A DNA stretch of 8,617 nt. It comes from Candidatus Rifleibacteriota bacterium (GTDB lineage Bacteria > Riflebacteria > Ozemobacteria > Ozemobacterales > Ozemobacteraceae). Shown in pieces: positions 1 to 6,577 of the stretch. Made by a program: the position numbers and the translations under genes. Within the stretch, counting starts at the first letter, position 1, and every line of letters begins with the position of its first letter. The stretch lies in contig JAFXRA010000041.1 of assembly GCA_017526725.1 (NCBI GenBank), forward strand, positions 1 through 8,617, in the 5' to 3' direction. Under the pieces are notes generated by a model that was not told where the DNA came from, did no database searches, and saw only the letters and a list, made by a program, of their open reading frames with translations.

Positions 1-285
1 AATTATTTAATAATTAAAATGGAATTATTAAGTATATTAGCCTCAAAAAAAACTCCTCGTTCTATTGATAAAAATAAAACAAGAAATACATTTAGTAATG
101 CTAAAACTTATTATTTTCCATCTTTAACTCATAAAGAATTAGATTTAATAAAAAATTTAAAACATGAAAATAATTACCAAAGTAGAACTAGAAAACAATA
201 TTCCTACTTATGCTTCAATAACCGAGCCTCAGGATGGTGCTTCAGAAATAAGTGTCAGTCAGAAACTTCGTTGGACAGCCTATGA
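1..285 (+). CDS. AT-rich coding fragment, open at left edge, disrupted near base 170
   Basis: Frame 1 is open from the first base to a TGA at 283-285; the first ATG in it is at 19, with no Shine-Dalgarno sequence before it. Bases 1-163 hold only 29 G/C (18%). In this frame almost every third codon position up to about base 174 is A or T, while G/C sits at positions 1 and 2, which is what real coding in a very AT-rich genome looks like. The other two forward frames hit stops at once. From about base 176 the third positions of this frame become G/C-rich, and frame 2 takes over with the recognisable FN3-like domain of the next gene, so the part after about 175 is probably not translated in this frame. 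The peptide (Lys/Asn-rich, polar, no membrane segment) is not one I recognise. It may be the tail of another gene joined here by rearrangement, insertion or a chimeric assembly. Confidence 0.35.
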   Translation, partial: NYLIIKMELLSILASKKTPRSIDKNKTRNTFSNAKTYYFPSLTHKELDLIKNLKHENNYQSRTRKQYSYLCFNNRASGWCFRNKCQSETSLDSL

Positions 286-2194
286 TGAAGATGGCGACAC
301 ATTGTATTATGATGTTTATTTCGGAACAGACCCCAATCCGGAGCTGGTATCCGCATCTCAGCCAAGTCAGATTTACGACCCAGGCACTCTTTTAAATGCC
401 ACTAAATACTATTGGCGTGTAGTTGTCTCTGATGGAAGGGTTGCTAATCCTCGTTCAGATATCTGGTCTTTCACTACAGAAGAAGTTACAGACGAAAAAC
501 CTTATGTTGTCAGCGTAACAACTCCTACTTCAACTACTTCGCCGTTAAGAGTCACATTCAGTGAATATATTAACAATGTCAAAGAAGCTCAGGCATTTAA
601 GTTTGTTCCTGATGTGAGTGGAACATGGAATTGGTCCGTCGGCAACACTGTTGCAGAGTTTTTGCCTGAAAGCGGAAGATGGCTGCCAGGTAGTTACAAC
701 AAATTTACTCTTGTTTCAAATGTATTGGAAGATTCTACTGGTAACCTTATCGCAACGAGCTTAGAAAAGAAGTTTGACGTTCCTTCTTCTGTTCCTGTTC
801 CTACAGGTTATCATTCTTATGCTTTCCCGATGGATGTTGCTGCGAATACTACAGTTTCAATTCCTGTGCCGGATTTGGAATATGGTAAGAATTCATATGT
901 AGTTGCTGTGGCAGGAAAAGGGCAGGGAAGTCCTAACTCTAGAGCAAGTTTAAATAATAGTATTTTTGATGCTAATGCTTTTAAAGATGACCCGACTTAT
1001 GCTTTAAGACTTCAAGAAGCAGAAATGATTACTGAGCCGATTGTAGTTCCTGGAAGAAATGATTCCCTTAGAGCATCAGTAAATGCTGCAGTATCAATTG
1101 GTCAAGATAGAGAGTTTTATCTTAGCAGTATTGCTACTTCAACTTCTTATCCAAATAATAAGGTTTATACAACTTTAGTTAAGATGTCTAACAATACTTT
1201 AGTATACATGGATAATGCAATTACTGATGGAAACAGAGATGAAGCAGCAGAAAACGTTTTAAATGTATTCGATTCCAAGATTCTTCAGAAAGTCCGTAAT
1301 GCCTTTGGCAATGAACCTTCAACTGGAATTGATGGAGAATCAAGAATTAGTATAGTTTTAATAAAATTACCTCCTTCCAGTACCTTAGCTGGTTACTTTA
1401 CTAGTGCTGATCTTTATCAGAGAAAGAATAATAATTCTTCATACAGAAATAGTAATGAGGGTAAAATAATCTATATTAAATATGGAATGTCAGATACAAC
1501 TACTTTCGGAACCCTGGCTCATGAATTTCAACATATGATTAATTATTATCAAAAGAATAAGTCTTTGAATTACAATGCCGAAATGATTTTTGAAAATACC
1601 TGGTTAAACGAATCTCTTTCTAAGTATTCTGAAGAAGTCTGTGGTTACAGTATTCTTGACGGTGATAAAAATACTGCTTCTTTAATGAAACTTTCTATGG
1701 AAAACAATAATGATTTGTCTTTGACAGAGTGGCCAGATCCAACCATAAATAATTATGGTCAGGTTTATATGTTTATGCATTTCTTTGCTCAGCCAGGCAG
1801 ATATAATAGTGATCCAAGCGTAATAACCAGAGGACTTGTCAGCGGCAATGGGTCTGTTCTGACAGGAGTTGATAATGTTGCTGCAGTTACTAATGAGCCT
1901 TTTAGGGAAACTATAGCAAAATGGGCTTTAAGTTTAGTATTGAACAATTATTCTTCTAAGTCTCCAACAGCCTATGGAATATATAATATTAATCTTAAAG
2001 GGAAATATAACGGTGTTACACTGCCAGGATATACTATTGAAAATGTCAGTAGTCCCGTTAGTTTAAGTGGAATGCCTTATGAAAACTCTGTTAGATTCTT
2101 TAGAAAAGCTTCTACTGGTAGCGGAGATACTACAATTACAGTAACGACTGGAAATAAGCCCGTCACTCTTTGGCTCTTTGATGAAAGAGAATAA
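164..2194 (+). CDS. FN3/Big_5 Ig-domain M30-like zinc metalloprotease, N-terminus probably missing
   Basis: This is a 676-residue product. Residues ~11-105 form an FN3-like domain with the typical DEDGDTLYYDVYFGT and KYYWRVVVSDG strands. Residues ~110-206 match the Big_5/SbsA Ig-like pattern (VTFSEYINN, later DSTGN before the last strand). Residues ~380-600 hold a metalloprotease domain: LAHEFQHMINYY puts HEFQH at 453-457 (bases 1520-1534), and WLNESLS supplies Glu483 as the probable third zinc ligand 26 residues on. A conserved-looking NEGKIIYIKY strand precedes the motif. This layout fits gluzincins of the M30 (hyicolysin) type; the family call is from memory of motifs. Such proteins are normally exported, yet the first residues contain no signal peptide or lipobox, the ATG has no Shine-Dalgarno sequence, and an in-frame TAA lies at 158-160. 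The FN3 domain begins almost at the start, so an upstream export signal and perhaps more Ig domains are likely lost. Tandem stops TAA-TAG end it. A substrate cannot be inferred. Confidence 0.8.
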   Translation: MKIITKVELENNIPTYASITEPQDGASEISVSQKLRWTAYDEDGDTLYYDVYFGTDPNPELVSASQPSQIYDPGTLLNATKYYWRVVVSDGRVANPRSDIWSFTTEEVTDEKPYVVSVTTPTSTTSPLRVTFSEYINNVKEAQAFKFVPDVSGTWNWSVGNTVAEFLPESGRWLPGSYNKFTLVSNVLEDSTGNLIATSLEKKFDVPSSVPVPTGYHSYAFPMDVAANTTVSIPVPDLEYGKNSYVVAVAGKGQGSPNSRASLNNSIFDANAFKDDPTYALRLQEAEMITEPIVVPGRNDSLRASVNAAVSIGQDREFYLSSIATSTSYPNNKVYTTLVKMSNNTLVYMDNAITDGNRDEAAENVLNVFDSKILQKVRNAFGNEPSTGIDGESRISIVLIKLPPSSTLAGYFTSADLYQRKNNNSSYRNSNEGKIIYIKYGMSDTTTFGTLAHEFQHMINYYQKNKSLNYNAEMIFENTWLNESLSKYSEEVCGYSILDGDKNTASLMKLSMENNNDLSLTEWPDPTINNYGQVYMFMHFFAQPGRYNSDPSVITRGLVSGNGSVLTGVDNVAAVTNEPFRETIAKWALSLVLNNYSSKSPTAYGIYNINLKGKYNGVTLPGYTIENVSSPVSLSGMPYENSVRFFRKASTGSGDTTITVTTGNKPVTLWLFDERE

Positions 2195-2225
2195 TAGAGC
2201 AACAGAGCGATAGAGTTTAAAGTAG

Positions 2226-2256
2226 AAAATAGCTAAACAAAGTTTAGCTATTTTTT
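2226..2256. terminator. Bidirectional Rho-independent terminator between convergent genes
   Basis: A perfect 13-bp inverted repeat (left arm AAAATAGCTAAAC at 2226-2238, right arm GTTTAGCTATTTT at 2242-2254) encloses a 3-base AAA loop and runs into six Ts at 2251-2256. It starts 32 bases after the metalloprotease stop, and would end that transcript. Read on the minus strand, the same stem is followed by a less regular T-rich stretch, so it may also end the convergent unit whose stop codon is at 2279-2281. The T-run partly overlaps the stem, as is common in AT-rich terminators. Confidence 0.85.
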
Positions 2257-2278
2257 CATAACGATTAAATGAGATAGA

Positions 2279-2464
2279 TTAGTATTTCACGAAGATACAG
2301 AAGAAAGTAAATGCGAGAAATATCCATATAGAAAAAATAGAAATAAGATTCCAGTCAATACTGGATTCAAATTTTTCAATAAAATCTTTTTTCTGTGTTT
2401 CTTTTGCTTCTAAATCTATATTATCTGATTCAGGATTGTTTTGTTCTTGATTTTCTCTAGACAT
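2279..2464 (-). CDS. Small predicted tail-anchored membrane protein (unknown function)
   Basis: This encodes 61 residues: a highly charged, Gln/Asn/Glu/Lys-rich N-terminal half (about residues 1-37) followed by one strongly hydrophobic helix (about 39-59, WNLISIFSIWIFLAFTFFCI) that ends two residues before the stop. There is no signal-peptide cleavage pattern. The arrangement suggests a protein held in the inner membrane by its C-terminus with the polar part in the cytoplasm. It begins only 4 bases after the stop of the coiled-coil gene on the same strand and has no clear ribosome binding site of its own, so it is probably co-transcribed and translationally coupled to it. I recognise no family. 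The polar-then-hydrophobic design and the tight coupling argue that it is a real gene, and that it may anchor its soluble coiled-coil neighbour to the membrane (inference). Confidence 0.6.
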   Translation of the reverse strand: MSRENQEQNNPESDNIDLEAKETQKKDFIEKFESSIDWNLISIFSIWIFLAFTFFCIFVKY

Positions 2465-2468
2465 AATT

Positions 2469-4115
2469 TTAATAAGTTGGATACATAGAGAAGTTCGGGT
2501 CTACTCTGCTAAGAATAGCCTGTTTCTTAACTACATCAGGATTATTTGGTGAAACTTTAGAAATAATAGACATTATTTTAGTTGATGCTTTTACATTTCC
2601 TTGTTTCATCATTTCGTCAAGTAATGGCAGGTTAACTTCTAATGAAGTTGGATATGCCGGCATATCCTTTTTGCTTGTTCCGTCTGCTGCGGTGAGTTCG
2701 TAACCGCATTGCGGACAGAACATTTCATGCGGCTTACTTACTTTACCACATTCAGAGCAAACAAATTTAGATTTTGTTATCCAAACAACAGCTTTTTGAA
2801 TGAGTTTATTGCCTGAAACAAAACCTGCAGATTCTTCAAAAATAATCATTTCATCTGGTAAAAAGTCTGCAATAAAGGCTTTTGTGACTTTATGCAAACG
2901 CGGATCGAGCTGCTGACCAACTGTTTGAATTTTGGAAACAGCTTTTGCTTTTTCCAGAATGGTTATTGATTCTTTTGAACGGAGGAAGATATCTTTATTT
3001 TCAAGACTTTCTTGTAGACGTCTTACTGTAGAAGAAAGGGTTTCAAACAAGAATATACATTCATCCGGATTAAATATGAAATTGTTCTTTGCATTAGCAG
3101 CGTCAGCTTCTCGAGCTGCTATTACGTTGTGAAGAGTTTCTTCCAGGTTAGCTACTTGCTGTTCTAATTTAGCTTTTTCTCTTAATAAGCCATTTGGATT
3201 ATCTTCGCTGAGTAATTCCTTAGCCTTTTTTAGTTCTGTCTGGCTATTGAATAGAGATTCTTCCAGAAACTTAAGCTTGGTAGACATAGAAGTCATATTG
3301 TTCTGATACTCTTCTTTACTTGGAAGAAGATTAACATCTCTTTGTAAATCTTCGACTTCTTTTCTTAAATTAGCATTTTCTGCTTTAATAACATTGTAAT
3401 TTTCAAGTTGTGTTCTGTATCTTTCAATTTCTGTCTTTTCATGATTCATGGCATCTAATATAGCATCTTTAGATTTGTTTAATTCGACCTCTTTATTTTG
3501 AAGAGCTTGTCTCAAGGATGCAACATCAGCTTTTGAGTCATTATATGAAGATTCGAGTTCTGCTAATTCTGATTTTAGTTTAATTACAACACTTTCTTCA
3601 ACCATTGGAACTAGAGAACTGTTTTCTAACTGTTCTTTCAGTTTATCATGTTCATCGCGATACTTTTCGTAGTCAGCTTTATATCTTTCGTATTCGCCTT
3701 TATACTTGTTGTTTTCTTTGCGAAGTCTTTCGTTTTCTATCTTTAGCTTGTGAAGAACGTCTTCATAAGCTGTTCTTTCATCATCAGAAAACTCACTCAA
3801 TGTTGTATTTGCAAGTTTTTCAGTTAACTCTTTTACTTTGTTTTTCTCGATAATGTTTAATTCTTCTAATTTAGCATTATGCTTCTTTAATTCGTCAATT
3901 TGATTTAATAATTCACTTTGGTCCTGTCCACCGAAGTTTTCACTGTAAGTGGTACCTTCTAATTGGACAATAGTTGACCTCAGAGTAAAAATAATACTCT
4001 GAACCTGTCTTAATACATCATCTTTGTTGCTCTTATTTGTTAAAGAAGGGACTTGCCCTTTCAGAAAAACTAAAAGATTTCTTGCTACTTCATCAAAGGA
4101 TAAATTGTTTGTCAT
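2469..4115 (-). CDS. Coiled-coil protein with GrpE-like beta-domain and C-terminal zinc ribbon
   Basis: This is a 548-residue soluble protein with no membrane segment. Residues 1-50 form a short helical N-terminal region. Residues ~65-340 are long heptad-type coiled coil, very rich in Glu/Lys/Leu/Asn. Residues ~352-395 are another helical stretch, and ~399-447 resemble the GrpE C-terminal beta-domain: VGQQLDPRLHKV corresponds to the GrpE G-x-x-F-D-P-x-x-H core, followed by an EESAGF turn and an IQKAVVWIT strand matching the usual RxAxVxV end. A zinc ribbon follows, with Cys453, Cys456, Cys467 and Cys470 (CxxC-10-CxxC). Residues ~495-540 look like a TPR-type helix pair. Ordinary GrpE is about 180-220 residues and lacks the zinc ribbon and the long coil, so this is not a housekeeping GrpE. 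It may use the GrpE fold to bind an Hsp70-like partner or merely as a dimer head. It lies divergent to the Tad operon and upstream of a small membrane protein gene. The start has no strong Shine-Dalgarno sequence. The GrpE call rests on motif memory. Confidence 0.75.
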   Translation of the reverse strand: MTNNLSFDEVARNLLVFLKGQVPSLTNKSNKDDVLRQVQSIIFTLRSTIVQLEGTTYSENFGGQDQSELLNQIDELKKHNAKLEELNIIEKNKVKELTEKLANTTLSEFSDDERTAYEDVLHKLKIENERLRKENNKYKGEYERYKADYEKYRDEHDKLKEQLENSSLVPMVEESVVIKLKSELAELESSYNDSKADVASLRQALQNKEVELNKSKDAILDAMNHEKTEIERYRTQLENYNVIKAENANLRKEVEDLQRDVNLLPSKEEYQNNMTSMSTKLKFLEESLFNSQTELKKAKELLSEDNPNGLLREKAKLEQQVANLEETLHNVIAAREADAANAKNNFIFNPDECIFLFETLSSTVRRLQESLENKDIFLRSKESITILEKAKAVSKIQTVGQQLDPRLHKVTKAFIADFLPDEMIIFEESAGFVSGNKLIQKAVVWITKSKFVCSECGKVSKPHEMFCPQCGYELTAADGTSKKDMPAYPTSLEVNLPLLDEMMKQGNVKASTKIMSIISKVSPNNPDVVKKQAILSRVDPNFSMYPTY

Positions 4116-4141
4116 TGAAAAACCATGATTCTCGTTAAATT

Positions 4142-4179
4142 ATTTTATACAATTTAATGTAATTTCTTTTCTAATGCAA
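4142..4179 (-). promoter_or_regulatory. Possible weak promoter for the coiled-coil gene
   Basis: Read on the minus strand, TATAAA (4149-4144, within TATAAAAT) lies about 30 bases before the ATG at 4115 and could be a -10 box, but there is no matching -35 at 17 bases. An alternative is TTGCAT (4179-4174), a 17-bp spacer and TAAATT (4156-4151), with 3/6 and 4/6 consensus matches. Neither is convincing in such AT-rich DNA; the placement upstream of a divergent gene is the main support. Confidence 0.25.
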
Positions 4180-4236
4180 TAGAGATTAGAAAAAAACATA
4201 TTTTTTTTAAAATTTTTAAAATATTGAATCATTTTT

Positions 4237-4251
4237 TTTACATATTGTAAA
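4237..4251. repeat. Perfect inverted repeat over the -35 box (possible operator)
   Basis: TTTACA-TAT-TGTAAA is a perfect 6-bp palindrome with a 3-base centre. Its left arm is the -35 hexamer itself, so a bound dimeric regulator would block or reposition RNA polymerase. Its centre (4244) is 20 bp from that of the second palindrome, about two helical turns. Chance palindromes are common in DNA this AT-rich, so the operator role is tentative. Confidence 0.4.
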
Positions 4252-4265
4252 TTTAATTGTATACT
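4237..4265 (+). promoter_or_regulatory. Sigma70-type promoter of the tad operon
   Basis: The -35 is TTTACA (4237-4242), the spacer is exactly 17 bp, and the -10 is TATACT (4260-4265), each hexamer close to consensus. Transcription would begin near 4272, giving a leader of about 44 bases before the ATG at 4316, which has an AGGA site at 4304-4307 (8 bases upstream). Runs of A and T from about 4191 to 4239 lie directly upstream of the -35 and could act as an UP element or bend the DNA. It is overlapped by two inverted repeats listed separately. Confidence 0.65.
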
Positions 4266-4270
4266 ATACA
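4258..4270. repeat. Perfect inverted repeat over the -10 box (possible operator)
   Basis: TGTATA-C-TATACA is a perfect 6-bp palindrome with a single central base that contains the whole -10 hexamer. Its half-site TGTATA resembles the TGTAAA half-site of the palindrome over the -35 (shared TGTAWA). Two related sites on the same face of the helix could bind one dimeric repressor cooperatively. This is inference from position and symmetry only. Confidence 0.4.
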
Positions 4271-4315
4271 CTGCATGAATTTTTTTTCAGAGCGAATTGA
4301 ATCAGGAAAAGGCGA

Positions 4316-6577
4316 ATGAAAAAAGAAAACAAATGTTCTAGAACTTTTCTGGTTACCAGCTTTCAAGGTGGAATCGGAAAAACTTTCGTTGCTAGTGAAT
4401 TAGCAAAAGCTATTCATGATAAGACCGGTAAAAATGTTGCCCTAATCGAGCTAAATCTATTAAGACCTTCTTCATTAGTAGAAAGCCTTGATAAAGAAAT
4501 GGGCAATAAGCTTGATCTGTTTGATTATTATACTTCAAACTGGGGTATTTACAATGGAAACGACTTAGAAAAGTTGTTTTATTTAAAAGATGGTATTTAT
4601 TATATTCCATTTAGTGGTATTAGAAAGACAGAAACTTTAAGACCCTGCTTTAACTTTAATGAGTCAGATATAACAGATTCTTTTTCTGCTCTTTTAAAAC
4701 TTATAGAAGAACAAGACAGTTATGCTGTCATTGACGCTACTTTCCAGTTTTCTCCATTACCGGTATATTTGATGAGCCGGGCGGATTCTATTCTTTATGT
4801 ATTCTCTTCCCAGGCTCCTTCACCAAACTTTGCAAGGACATTTAATGAAGAAATAGGTAAGCTGAGTGAAAAAGTTATCTGGGTTAAAAATTTTGCTGAT
4901 TTAACTTCTGGCGAAGCCTCCTTATATGATTCAGAATTTCAGATTCCTTTATCTACTGATCTTGAGGGTAATTTAGAAAATACCATAAGTCAGAATGTTA
5001 CAAATTGCTTTAAACAGCTTGCAGAAATCACTTTGAAAATGCCTGCAACAGGTGTTATACCAGGTGACTTCACAACTTACGATAAGCAGGATAATAATCA
5101 TGAAATCTTGGAATACAGAACAAAACTGAGACAAGAAGTTCTTGATTCTATGGAAAAACGTTACGGTATCTCTGATGTTGAACTTAGAGATTCTGTAGAA
5201 AAGAAGATTGATGAAGCAATACGCAGGACTCCCCCTCCTGCATCAGGTGGAAAAACTGCAGCAACAGATGTTAAAAAGTATTTGATAGATGAAATACTTG
5301 GTCTTGGGCCATTAGAAGATTTTATGCGTGACGAAGATGTTGACGAAATCATGGTTAATGGACCAGATAAGATATTCGTTGAAAAACACGGCCGCTTGCA
5401 GCTTACTGTTAGACAGTTTACTAATGCTGACCATGTTCGCACTGTTATAGAACGTATTTTGATGCCAGTTGGCAGAACAGTTAATGAACGAACTCCTTAC
5501 GTTGATGCTCGTTTGTTGGATGGTTCTCGTGTTCATGCTATCATTCCGCCTCTTTCTCTGACTGGGCCAATGATAACAATAAGAAAGTTTTCCAGAATAC
5601 CATTTACAATGGATGATCTGGTAAGACGTTTCAAAAGTTTGACAGATGAAGCAGCTGAGTTTTTAAGACTTTGCGTCAGAATGAAAAAGAACATAATTGT
5701 TTCTGGCGGTGCTGGTTCTGGTAAGACAACAATGCTAAACGTTCTTTCTAATTATATTATGCCGACAGAACGTGTAATTTGTATAGAAGACTCAGCAGAA
5801 TTGAAGCTTAATCAGTTGAATTTAGGCCGTTTGGAAGCTAGACAACAGGGAACAGAAGCAAAAACTCAGGTTACCATTAGAGATTTGTTAAGAAATGCTT
5901 TGCGTATGCGTCCAGACCGAATTATCGTTGGTGAATGCCGTGGTGCAGAAACAATAGATATGCTTCAGGCTATGAACACAGGTCATGACGGTTCTTTAAC
6001 AACTTTACATGCTAATTCATCCAAAGATGCTCTTGCTAGACTCGAAACTCTTGTATTAATGGCTGGTGTAGATTTGCCTCTGAGAGCTATTAGAGAACAG
6101 ATAGCCAGTTCCGTAAATATTGTTATTCAGAGCGCAAGAATGACAGACGGTAAGAGAAGAGTCATGGAAATTGTCGAAATAACAGGTATTGAAGAAAATG
6201 TTATTCAGACACAGACTGTTTTCAAATTTGAAAAGAAGTGGATAGAAGATGATGGCGCTGTAATTGGCAGTCTGGAACCAACCGGTTACATACCTTCTTT
6301 CTTGAAGTCTCAAGCGGAACGAAGCGGTCATGATTATTCTTATCTTTTCCAAAAGAAAGAAAACTCAAATCATAAGCCTGATTCCAAAAGAATAGCAACA
6401 CAGAATGTTTCTGCTGAACCAGAAAAGAAAGTAGAAATAGTTAAAGAAACCGAAACAGCTCCAAAAGAAATATCAGTAAATACACCTAATATAGTTGAAG
6501 AAAAAAAAGAAGTATCTGTTAGCAATAATGAATACAGGAGAGATAAAATGCGAAGGAAGAAAGGCGGTCGTAGATAA
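4316..6577 (+). CDS. TadZ-TadA fusion: CpaE-like ATPase domain joined to CpaF Tad pilus ATPase
   Basis: This is a 753-residue cytoplasmic protein in two parts. Residues ~9-245 have a MinD/ParA/TadZ-like fold: a P-loop FQGGIGKT at 16-23 and a VIDA strand at 138-141 in the Walker B place. Residues ~265-679 are a complete TadA/CpaF-type type II/IV secretion ATPase: N-terminal domain with the LGLGPLEDF and EIMVNGP motifs, Walker A GGAGSGKTT (464-472), Asp box ICIEDSAEL (488-496), Walker B RIIVGECRG (535-543, Glu540) and His box GSLTTLHANSS (559-569). The usual C-terminal TGYIPSFL segment follows at 656-663. All catalytic boxes are intact, so it should hydrolyse ATP to drive Tad (Flp) pilus assembly at the inner membrane. 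TadZ normally is a separate protein that places the machine at a cell pole; here that function would be built into the motor. A charged, probably disordered tail (680-753) ends in KMRRKKGGRR. Canonical CpaF is roughly 400-500 residues. The start is supported by AGGA at 4304-4307. It is the first gene of the operon and overlaps the next by one base. Confidence 0.9.
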   Translation: MKKENKCSRTFLVTSFQGGIGKTFVASELAKAIHDKTGKNVALIELNLLRPSSLVESLDKEMGNKLDLFDYYTSNWGIYNGNDLEKLFYLKDGIYYIPFSGIRKTETLRPCFNFNESDITDSFSALLKLIEEQDSYAVIDATFQFSPLPVYLMSRADSILYVFSSQAPSPNFARTFNEEIGKLSEKVIWVKNFADLTSGEASLYDSEFQIPLSTDLEGNLENTISQNVTNCFKQLAEITLKMPATGVIPGDFTTYDKQDNNHEILEYRTKLRQEVLDSMEKRYGISDVELRDSVEKKIDEAIRRTPPPASGGKTAATDVKKYLIDEILGLGPLEDFMRDEDVDEIMVNGPDKIFVEKHGRLQLTVRQFTNADHVRTVIERILMPVGRTVNERTPYVDARLLDGSRVHAIIPPLSLTGPMITIRKFSRIPFTMDDLVRRFKSLTDEAAEFLRLCVRMKKNIIVSGGAGSGKTTMLNVLSNYIMPTERVICIEDSAELKLNQLNLGRLEARQQGTEAKTQVTIRDLLRNALRMRPDRIIVGECRGAETIDMLQAMNTGHDGSLTTLHANSSKDALARLETLVLMAGVDLPLRAIREQIASSVNIVIQSARMTDGKRRVMEIVEITGIEENVIQTQTVFKFEKKWIEDDGAVIGSLEPTGYIPSFLKSQAERSGHDYSYLFQKKENSNHKPDSKRIATQNVSAEPEKKVEIVKETETAPKEISVNTPNIVEEKKEVSVSNNEYRRDKMRRKKGGRR

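Noticed and set aside
2932..3853. Plus-strand open frames at 2932-3132 and 3605-3853 inside the coiled-coil gene
   Set aside because: They are antisense to a strongly coding heptad-rich gene, are Cys/Phe/Leu-rich as expected from reversed Glu/Lys codons, and have no plausible start signals.
4112..4126. Four-codon minus-strand frame (ATG GTT TTT CAA TGA) whose stop overlaps the coiled-coil start
   Set aside because: An ATGA overlap could mean coupling, but so short a frame is expected by chance and it has no properly spaced Shine-Dalgarno sequence.
4191..4260. A/T-tract cluster considered as a replication origin or DNA-unwinding element
   Set aside because: There are no DnaA-box-like repeats or iterons; it is better explained as upstream promoter DNA between divergent genes.
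4258..4270. LexA/SOS box
   Set aside because: The palindrome does not have the CTGT-N8-ACAG or GAAC-N4-GTTC form.
4410..6352. Minus-strand open frames inside the TadZ-TadA gene (4410-4610, 5161-5442, 5312-5536, 6056-6352)
   Set aside because: Each lies antisense to clearly conserved ATPase sequence; none shows a recognisable domain or a ribosome binding site.
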